Assembly (NCBI GenBank): GCA_903834675.1
Contig: CAILKC010000044.1
Location: forward strand, 1 to 5,124
DNA from: an uncultured Victivallales bacterium
GTDB taxonomy: Bacteria > Verrucomicrobiota > Lentisphaeria > Oligosphaerales > JAFGRS01
Length of the DNA: 5,124 nucleotides
Direction of reading: 5' to 3'
In this document: piece by piece, positions 1 to 5,124 of the stretch
Position numbering within the stretch: position 1 is the stretch's first letter
Layout of the letters: every line of letters begins with the position of its first letter
Translations under genes and position numbers: made by a program
The notes under the pieces: generated by a model
The model's database searches: none
Told to the model about the DNA's origin: nothing
Seen by the model: only the letters and a program-made list of their open reading frames with translations

Positions 1-65
1 ACCTCGGCGCAAACCTAGGGCAGATAGCTCGCCCCTACAGGGCTCAAACCCATAACTATCCTATT

Positions 66-84
66 CCCAGGGCGTTGCCCTGGG
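66..84. repeat. Perfect GC-rich hairpin in intergenic element
   Basis: CCCAGGGC at 66-73 and GCCCTGGG at 77-84 form a perfect 8-bp stem with a GTT loop. A weaker GCGC/GCGC inverted pair follows within about 95-112. No T-tract follows, so it is not a classical intrinsic terminator. From memory, a very similar hairpin followed by a GGCTGGTATG-like stretch occurs in many bacterial intergenic regions as a dispersed repeat, but copy number cannot be tested here. The TTG at 75 that would open the longest reading frame lies in this hairpin and is not a credible start codon. Confidence 0.5.
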
Positions 85-170
85 CTGGTATGGCCGCGCG
101 CCTTCAGCGCTCCAGGCGGACTCCCTTATTGCACAGGTCGCGTTATCTCAATACCGCCTGCCTTCGTCCT

Positions 171-199
171 CTGGAAAATGGCCAAACCCAGCCTACAAT
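171..199 (+). promoter_or_regulatory. Weak candidate sigma70-like promoter for the hybrid kinase
   Basis: TACAAT at 194-199 matches the -10 consensus at five of six positions. The hexamer 17 bp upstream, CTGGAA at 171-176, matches the -35 consensus at only three of six. It lies about 88 bp before the ATG at 288 and leaves a G-rich leader. The -10 is good and the -35 poor, so this may be activator-dependent or simply chance. Confidence 0.25.
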
Positions 200-222
200 G
201 GTCGCCTGCGAGGCTGCTGGCA

Positions 223-254
223 GGGCCTCGGGTGGCGGGTGCGGGGTTCAGGGG
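223..254 (+). other. Putative G-quadruplex in the 5' leader
   Basis: Five runs of three or four G (223-225, 230-232, 237-239, 243-246, 251-254) are separated by loops of 3-4 nt, which fits the G3+N1-7 pattern. It sits on the coding strand between the candidate promoter and the ribosome binding site, so it could fold in the mRNA leader. The last two runs belong to an imperfect tandem repeat, GGGGTTCA/GGGGTCA. High local GC makes chance occurrence possible, and a regulatory effect is inference only. Confidence 0.35.
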
Positions 255-272
255 TCAGGAGCCCCGAGAAGC

Positions 273-279
273 GGAAAAG
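273..279 (+). promoter_or_regulatory. Purine-rich ribosome binding site supporting ATG at 288
   Basis: GGAAAAG ends 8 nt before the ATG at 288, a normal spacing for a modest Shine-Dalgarno. The in-frame GTG at 279 overlaps this tract and would lose the spacing. The in-frame ATG at 198 overlaps the candidate -10 box. A better AGGAG at 257-261 is too far away (26 nt) to serve the 288 start. This favours 288. Confidence 0.4.
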
Positions 280-287
280 TGGACACC

Positions 288-3200
288 ATGGACCGACTGA
301 CGATTCCAGGCAAGCTCTATAGTCGTGAGGCGGACATTGCCGCCCTGCTCGAATCCTTCGAACGCATCAGCAGCGGCCACGGCCAGGTGTTATTGGTGCC
401 CGGCGCCTCCGGGGTTGGGAAAACGGCCTTGGCGCAGGAACTGCGGCAGCCGATCCGTGGCCGCAACGGCTTTTTCATCAGGGGCAAGTTCGACCAATAT
501 CAGCAGGCCATCCCCTGCGTCGCGTTTCGGCAGGCGCTGGCGGAGTTGTGCCGCGAGTTACAGTCCGGAGAGGCGCCGCAGCGCGCCCGCTTCAAGGATG
601 ACATCCTGAGGTCGATGGGCGACCTGGGGCAGGTGCTGGTGGATCTGGTTCCGGAATACGAGGCATTCCTGGGGGCGCAACCCCCGCTGGAGGGCATCAG
701 CCCGCGGGAAGCCCGGCACCGCTTTGCCGAGGTTTTCCGCAATCTCCTCAAGGCCGTCTGCCGACCCGAACATCCCCTGGTGCTGTTCATCGATGACTGG
801 CAATGGGCCGACGCCGCCTCCTGCGACTTGCTCAAGCAGATGCAGGTCGGGATCACCCTGCGCTACCTGTTGGTGATTGTTTCCTATCGAGACAACGAGG
901 TGACGGACGACCATCCGCTGACCGCCGCGCTGGACGATCTGCGGCGCCAGACGGTGCCGCTGCAGGTGCTGCGGGTCGACACGATCCGCCTCAGCGATGT
1001 GGTGGAGATGCTGGCCGATACGCTGAAGCCGACCAGCTCCGACGTGGCGGGGCTGGCGGCGATCATCCACGGCAAGACCGGCGGGAATCCCTTCTTCGCG
1101 CGCTCGTTTCTCGGCTTCCTGCACGAGCTCGGCCTAATCGGCTTCGACCGCAGTCGGAACGCTTGGCGCTGGTGCCTGGCGGACATCGCTGGGGCGGACC
1201 TGCCGCGCAGTGTGGTCGAGCTGTTTACCTTGAAGCTTCGCCGCCTTGACCCTGACAGCCAGACTCTCTTCTCGTTGGCCGCCTGCCTGGGCAACCACTT
1301 CGATCTGGAGACTCTCAGCATCATCAGCGGGCACCCGGCGGCGGCGTGCCGGGCGCTGCTGCTCGCCGATCGGGCTGGGGATTTGCTGCTGCCGCAGGAT
1401 GGCGGTGGCGAACGCAGCCCTGCGGCAGGCTCTGGCGCCCCCCAGTTCTTCGCCTTCCAGCACGACCAGATCCAACAGGCGGCCTACACGCTGATGACGC
1501 AGGCAGAACTCCCCGCGACGCTGCTGCGCATCGGCAGGCTCTGGCTCGCCAGCCTTGATGCCGCGCAGCTTTCCGAGCGCTTGTTCGAGGTGGTGGGCCA
1601 TCTGAACGCCGGGCGTCACCTCATCGAGTCCAGCGCCGAACAGGTGCGGGTGCTGGAGCTGAACCTGGCCGCCGGCCGCAAGGCCTACGCGGCCACCGCC
1701 TACCGCGCGGCGCGGCAGTTCTACCGGGCGGCGAACTCCTTTCTGGAAACCCCCGGGTTTGCCGAGCAGCTCTGGCGCGACCATCATCCCGTGGCCCTCC
1801 AGCTTTTCAGGGAGCGGGCCGAGTGTGAATTCCTGGAGGGGAACCGCGCCGAGGCTGAGCACTGTATCCAGCAGGCGGTGGCCCGGGCCGAGACCGCCAT
1901 CGAGAGGGCGGCGGCCCTCCGCATCCTCATCGTGCATGATACCTTGCTGGCCCGCTACCCGGAGGCGATCGCGGCGGGGCGACAGGCCCTGGCCGCACTG
2001 GGAGTGAGCTTGCCCGAGGGGGACTACGAGGCGGCGCGCGATGCCGAGATTGCGCAGGTGCGGCAGGACTTGGGCAGCCGGGCGATCGCCACGCTGGTCG
2101 AGCTGCCCGTCATGAGTCATCCCGAGATGCTCATGGCCGCCAGCATCCTGATCACGATGGGCCCCCCCTGCTACCGCTCGCACCAGCGGCTCTGGGGCGT
2201 GATCGTGCCGAAGGTGGTGAATCTGACCCTGCGTTACGGCAATATCCCGCAGGTGGGCTACAGCCACACGGCATTTGGCGGACTGCTGGCGTGGGTGGAT
2301 GACGACTACGCCAGCGCCCGGGAGTTCGGCGAACTGGCAACCCGCCTGATGACCGGGACCTTCACCGCCCCGTCGCACCAAAGCGTCTTCTACCTGATGA
2401 TAGGCAGCTCGATCCGGCACTGGTTCAAGCATCTCCGCTACGGCACGCAGGACTACCGGGATGCCTACGAGGTCGGCCTGCGCTCAAACAACCTGCAGTA
2501 TGCCGCCTACGCCTTCGGCCACGACATGTACTGCCGCTTCTACCAGGGCGCGCCGCTGGCGGGCCTGATCCAAGAGACGCAGCGTTCCCTCGAGTTCAGC
2601 CAGACACGCCTGAATCAATGGGCCTGCGACCTGCTGGAAGGGGGCCTGAGCCTTTTCGGCGCCCTGTCGGGCGCGAGTCCGGCGGCGGCGGGGACTCCGG
2701 CTTGGTCGGAGGCCGACTTCCTGCAGCGGGTCGAGGACCATCACAACCTCCAGGTCACCTGCATCTACAAGGTTCTCAAGACCTTCGCGCTGCTGCTGGC
2801 CGACGACGCCGCGGCGGCCCTGGCGTTGTCCGACGAAGCCGAACCGTTGATCTACACGGTCGGGACGCAGGGGCTCCTGCCCTGGCCCGAGCATGTGTTT
2901 GCGCGCCTGCTGATTCTCACCACCCTGTACCCGGAAGCCGAGGGCGCACAGCAGGCCAGCTGGCGGGCTGAGCTTGAGCGGATGCTGGGCAAGCTGCGGC
3001 TGTGGGCGAACAACTGCCCTGAGAACTTCGAACACAAGTATCTGCTGGCCGCGGCGGAACTAGCCCGGATCGATGGCCGCCCGGCGGAGGCGATGCTGCT
3101 CTACGATCAGGCGGTCGCCGCCGCCCAGGCTGGCGACTTTCTGCAGTGGGAAGGCATGGCCAATGAGCGGGCCTACCGTTTCTGGCTAGCCGACGGCAAC

Positions 3201-5003
3201 GAGCGCCTGGCACACGTCTACTGGCAACAGGCCTATGTCTGCTACGATCAGTGGGGCGCCGGCGCCAAGGTGAGTTCGATGGAAACGGCCTACCGTGCCG
3301 ACCTGGCGCCGAATCTCGCGGCCGGCGCCGCCCGCGGCGAAGCGCCCGAGCCCTTGGAAGCGGAGCGCCGCCAGATCCTGGTGGAGGGCCAGATACAGCA
3401 CCTGCGCAACCACTCCTTCAGACTGCAGCAAAATACGTTACAGACTGCGTCAGCAACTCAGGTCGAGGAGTTGGCTGCGGCCATGCAACGGGTGCGCCTG
3501 GAGATCGCCGAGCGCAAGCGGATAGCGGAGGCACTGAGCCGGAGTGAAGAGCGCCACCGGAATGTGTCCGCGCAACTGGAGGCCATCATCGACCATCTCC
3601 CCTGCCTGATCTTCTTCAAAGACAAGATGAATAACTTCATCCACGTCAACACGTATCTGGCCCAGGCACAGGGGATGTCGAAGGGGGAAATGGAGGGCAG
3701 GAATCTGGCCGAACTTTACACGCCAGAGGCGGCTGACCGATACTACCAGGACGACCTCGCCGTGATCAAGTCCGGCGTTGCAGCCCTGAATGTCGAGGAG
3801 TCCTGGAGCACCCCTGCCGGCGTCAAGTGGGTCAGTACGAGCAAGATCCCGTTCGTCGATGCGTCCGGCGAGATCGTGGGTGTCATCGGCATGTCGATGG
3901 ATATCACGGAGCGCAAGCGGGCGGAGGAGGAGAAGGCCAACCTCGAAGGCCAACTGCAACAGGCGCAGAAGATGGAATCGGTAGGACGGCTGGCGGGCGG
4001 CGTGGCCCACGAGTTCAACAACCAGCTGATGGGCATCATGAACTACGTTGAGCTCTGCCGCGACGAACTGCCGCCCACCCACCTGATCCGCAGCTACCTG
4101 GACGAGATCTTCAGCAGCGCCCGGCACTCGGCGGACATCACCCGACAGCTGCTCGCCTTCGCCCGCAAGCAGAGCATCGCCCCCAAGGTCCTGGACCTGA
4201 ACGAGGCCCTGAGCGGTACGCTCACGATGATGCGTCACCTGCTGGGTGCGGACATCGAGCTGGCCTGGCTGCCGGGCACGAACCTGTACCCGGTCACGGT
4301 GGATCCTGGCCAGATCGACCAGATTCTGGCCAATCTCTGCGATAACGCCAGAGACGCCATCAAGGGGGTTGGCAGGGTCACCATCGCGACGACCAACGTC
4401 AGTCTCGACGCGGCGTACTGCGCCCGGCGGGAGGGGCTTGTCCCCGGAGCCCACGTGCGGCTCGCCGTGAGCGACAATGGCTGCGGCATGGACAAGGAGG
4501 TGCTCGGGCACCTCTTCGAGCCGTTCTTCACGACCCAGCCGCAGGGCCGGGGAACCGGCATGGGGCTCGCCACCGTGTACGGCATCGTCCAGCAAAACCA
4601 CGGACACCTCGACGTGCGCAGCGAACCGGGCCAGGGAACGACCTTCAGCATCTACCTGCCCAGCGCGGCTGGCGCTCCCGGGGCGCCAGCGGCGGCGACC
4701 GCCCCCGTGGAGCGGCCTCGGGGCACGGAGACGATCCTGCTGGTGGACGACGAGAAGTCGATCCGCGTGACGACGCAACGGTTCCTCGAAGCCCTGGGCT
4801 ACACCGTGCTGGCAGCGGCCGAACCCGAGGAGGCGCTGCGCCTGGCCAGCCAGCACGCCGGCGAGATCCAGCTGCTGATCTCCGACGTGCTCATGCCAGG
4901 GATGAGCGGTCCCGACCTGGCCAACCGGCTGCATGAATCGCGAGCCGGGATGAAATCCCTCTTCATGTCCGGTTACAGCGCTGAGGGAGTTAGCATTTAC
5001 TGA
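288..5003 (+). CDS. Hybrid sensor histidine kinase: STAND ATPase-TPR-PAS-HisKA-HATPase_c, truncated receiver
   Basis: This 1571-residue protein is a probable cytoplasmic signal-transducing phosphorelay kinase; no signal peptide or membrane segment is visible. Domains in order: a STAND/AAA-type ATPase at about 10-345, with Walker A GASGVGKT (39-46), Walker B LVLFIDD (164-170), SYRDNEV (199-205) and the GGNPFF motif (265-270); a TPR-like helical region at about 430-1000; a signalling helix/coiled coil at about 1025-1092; a PAS domain with PAC end at about 1092-1210, ending in DITERKRAEE; HisKA with phosphoacceptor His1241 in GGVAHEFNN; and HATPase_c with N-box Asn1353, DNGCGM (1396-1401), FEPFF (1410-1414) and GRGTGMGL (1420-1427). 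An Ala/Pro-rich linker (about 1459-1479) leads to a receiver with acidic pair Asp1487/Asp1488, phosphoacceptor Asp1533 and Ser1561 of MSGY. The receiver stops at about 91 residues instead of about 115-120, losing the conserved KPF lysine and last helix. The Ser/Thr kinase domain that commonly precedes this ATPase is also absent. The ATG at 288 is chosen because homology begins at once (DRLTIPGKLY) and a purine-rich site precedes it; upstream codons look non-coding. Target and signal are unknown. The domain calls are secure; whether the truncated protein functions is not. Confidence 0.93.
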   Translation: MDRLTIPGKLYSREADIAALLESFERISSGHGQVLLVPGASGVGKTALAQELRQPIRGRNGFFIRGKFDQYQQAIPCVAFRQALAELCRELQSGEAPQRARFKDDILRSMGDLGQVLVDLVPEYEAFLGAQPPLEGISPREARHRFAEVFRNLLKAVCRPEHPLVLFIDDWQWADAASCDLLKQMQVGITLRYLLVIVSYRDNEVTDDHPLTAALDDLRRQTVPLQVLRVDTIRLSDVVEMLADTLKPTSSDVAGLAAIIHGKTGGNPFFARSFLGFLHELGLIGFDRSRNAWRWCLADIAGADLPRSVVELFTLKLRRLDPDSQTLFSLAACLGNHFDLETLSIISGHPAAACRALLLADRAGDLLLPQDGGGERSPAAGSGAPQFFAFQHDQIQQAAYTLMTQAELPATLLRIGRLWLASLDAAQLSERLFEVVGHLNAGRHLIESSAEQVRVLELNLAAGRKAYAATAYRAARQFYRAANSFLETPGFAEQLWRDHHPVALQLFRERAECEFLEGNRAEAEHCIQQAVARAETAIERAAALRILIVHDTLLARYPEAIAAGRQALAALGVSLPEGDYEAARDAEIAQVRQDLGSRAIATLVELPVMSHPEMLMAASILITMGPPCYRSHQRLWGVIVPKVVNLTLRYGNIPQVGYSHTAFGGLLAWVDDDYASAREFGELATRLMTGTFTAPSHQSVFYLMIGSSIRHWFKHLRYGTQDYRDAYEVGLRSNNLQYAAYAFGHDMYCRFYQGAPLAGLIQETQRSLEFSQTRLNQWACDLLEGGLSLFGALSGASPAAAGTPAWSEADFLQRVEDHHNLQVTCIYKVLKTFALLLADDAAAALALSDEAEPLIYTVGTQGLLPWPEHVFARLLILTTLYPEAEGAQQASWRAELERMLGKLRLWANNCPENFEHKYLLAAAELARIDGRPAEAMLLYDQAVAAAQAGDFLQWEGMANERAYRFWLADGNERLAHVYWQQAYVCYDQWGAGAKVSSMETAYRADLAPNLAAGAARGEAPEPLEAERRQILVEGQIQHLRNHSFRLQQNTLQTASATQVEELAAAMQRVRLEIAERKRIAEALSRSEERHRNVSAQLEAIIDHLPCLIFFKDKMNNFIHVNTYLAQAQGMSKGEMEGRNLAELYTPEAADRYYQDDLAVIKSGVAALNVEESWSTPAGVKWVSTSKIPFVDASGEIVGVIGMSMDITERKRAEEEKANLEGQLQQAQKMESVGRLAGGVAHEFNNQLMGIMNYVELCRDELPPTHLIRSYLDEIFSSARHSADITRQLLAFARKQSIAPKVLDLNEALSGTLTMMRHLLGADIELAWLPGTNLYPVTVDPGQIDQILANLCDNARDAIKGVGRVTIATTNVSLDAAYCARREGLVPGAHVRLAVSDNGCGMDKEVLGHLFEPFFTTQPQGRGTGMGLATVYGIVQQNHGHLDVRSEPGQGTTFSIYLPSAAGAPGAPAAATAPVERPRGTETILLVDDEKSIRVTTQRFLEALGYTVLAAAEPEEALRLASQHAGEIQLLISDVLMPGMSGPDLANRLHESRAGMKSLFMSGYSAEGVSIY
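4668..4690. repeat. Perfect inverted repeat in the kinase-receiver linker
   Basis: GCTGGCGC at 4668-4675 and GCGCCAGC at 4683-4690 are perfect 8-bp complements around a 7-nt loop, TCCCGGG. The repeat lies inside the coding sequence for the Ala/Pro-rich linker that joins HATPase_c to the receiver. It could slow ribosomes between domains or be a by-product of GC-rich codons in a low-constraint linker. No function is claimed. Confidence 0.4.
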
Positions 5004-5018
5004 AATACCGTTTATGAT
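4990..5018 (+). promoter_or_regulatory. Candidate sigma70 promoter for the downstream gene
   Basis: TTAGCA at 4990-4995 matches the -35 consensus at four of six positions, and TATGAT at 5013-5018 matches the -10 at five of six, with the ideal 17-bp spacer. The predicted start is roughly 28 nt before the ATG at 5054. The -35 overlaps the last codons of the truncated kinase gene, so the downstream gene can be transcribed independently. If the junction is an insertion end, the promoter lies almost entirely within the element. Confidence 0.45.
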
Positions 5019-5038
5019 GACTTCATGGTCAACTCTTC

Positions 5039-5045
5039 AGAGGAG
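5039..5045 (+). promoter_or_regulatory. Strong Shine-Dalgarno for the gene at 5054
   Basis: AGAGGAG lies 8 nt before the ATG at 5054. It is a much better match to the anti-Shine-Dalgarno than the site in front of the large kinase gene and decides the start of the downstream frame. Confidence 0.6.
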
Positions 5046-5053
5046 TCTGGCAC

Positions 5054-5124
5054 ATGAAGATTCCGGTGTTGCAGAAACTCGGCGTGTCGCATGAGATGGT
5101 CGGACTGGTTTCACGGCTGGTGGA
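5054..5124 (+). CDS. 5' fragment of an unidentified gene, possibly a transposase
   Basis: An open frame begins at ATG 5054 and runs off the window after 23 complete codons. The N-terminus reads MKIPVLQKLGVSHEMVGLVS and continues with RLV. It looks like an amphipathic helical start and is too short to assign to a family. The promoter at 4990-5018 and the strong ribosome binding site at 5039-5045 support it as a real gene. It starts 50 bp after the stop of the truncated kinase, on the same strand. A transposase is suggested only by context, namely the abrupt loss of receiver homology just upstream. It could instead be an ordinary neighbouring gene. Confidence 0.5.
   Translation, partial: MKIPVLQKLGVSHEMVGLVSRLV

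Larger units (their letters stand above)
4986..5124 (+). mobile_element. Possible left end of an insertion sequence interrupting the receiver domain
   Basis: Receiver homology holds through FMSGYSAE (ending about 4985) and is then lost. The usual continuation, a GVL..G segment leading to a KPF motif, does not appear in any forward frame of the remaining sequence. Within the new stretch a promoter, a strong ribosome binding site and a start codon follow in about 70 bp, as at the transposase end of many insertion sequences. The right end, the second inverted repeat and any target duplication lie outside the window, and I do not recognise the family. A deletion, another kind of insertion or an assembly join would look the same. 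The boundary is uncertain by several bases. Confidence 0.35.

Noticed and set aside
31..43. GCCC-CTACA-GGGC hairpin as a terminator of an upstream gene
   Set aside because: The stem is only 4 bp and no T-run follows.
75..287. Extension of the large reading frame back to a TTG at 75
   Set aside because: The TTG sits in the hairpin at 66-84, the added 71 residues show no domain, and the region holds the candidate promoter and G-runs. Family homology begins immediately after the ATG at 288.
1134..2432. 432-codon antisense open frame
   Set aside because: It is a shadow of the ATPase/TPR coding region, with low-complexity composition and no motif.
3450..4934. 494-codon antisense open frame
   Set aside because: It lies wholly opposite the PAS/kinase/receiver coding region, has no recognisable domain, and its composition is that expected of the complement of a high-GC gene.
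5018..5031. TGAC-TTCATG-GTCA inverted repeat as an operator
   Set aside because: The arms are only 4 bp and could easily occur by chance, though it does lie just downstream of the candidate -10.
1..5124. CRISPR array, tRNA, rRNA or riboswitch
   Set aside because: No regularly spaced repeats, cloverleaf-like segments or ribosomal RNA signatures were seen; almost the whole window is one coding frame.

Overview
The window is high-GC bacterial DNA dominated by one very large plus-strand gene (288-5003, 1571 codons). It encodes a multidomain signalling protein: an N-terminal STAND-type P-loop ATPase, a long TPR-like helical region, a PAS sensor domain, a HisKA/HATPase_c histidine kinase, and a C-terminal response-regulator receiver that stops early. 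Such proteins occur in Proteobacteria, Planctomycetes, Myxococcota, Chloroflexi and Cyanobacteria. The wording of the kinase core (HEFNN H-box, VDPGQIDQILANLC N-box) fits a proteobacterium or planctomycete with complex signalling, but the sequence does not settle the phylum.

Layout: 1-287 is intergenic. It holds a perfect 8-bp GC-rich hairpin (66-84) within what looks like a dispersed intergenic element, a weak candidate promoter (171-199), a dense run of G-tracts able to form a G-quadruplex (223-254), and a purine-rich ribosome binding site just before the ATG at 288. The hybrid kinase gene fills 288-5003. From about 4986 the sequence no longer matches what a receiver domain should encode, and the frame stops at 5003. 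A good sigma70-like promoter (4990-5018), a strong Shine-Dalgarno (5039-5045) and a new ATG (5054) follow, starting a second gene that runs off the window. The simplest reading is that an insertion sequence or other rearrangement joined new DNA to the kinase gene inside the receiver domain. The mobile-element identity is inferred, not recognised.

How it works together: in the family, the STAND/TPR part is thought to sense or scaffold, PAS receives a signal, the kinase autophosphorylates on His1241, and phosphate passes to the receiver Asp1533. In most well-known relatives a Ser/Thr protein kinase domain precedes the ATPase. Here the protein begins almost exactly at the boundary where that domain would end, so this copy lacks both the usual front domain and the last quarter of the receiver. 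Nothing in the window amounts to a clearly new system. The points of interest are the architecture, the truncation and the junction.
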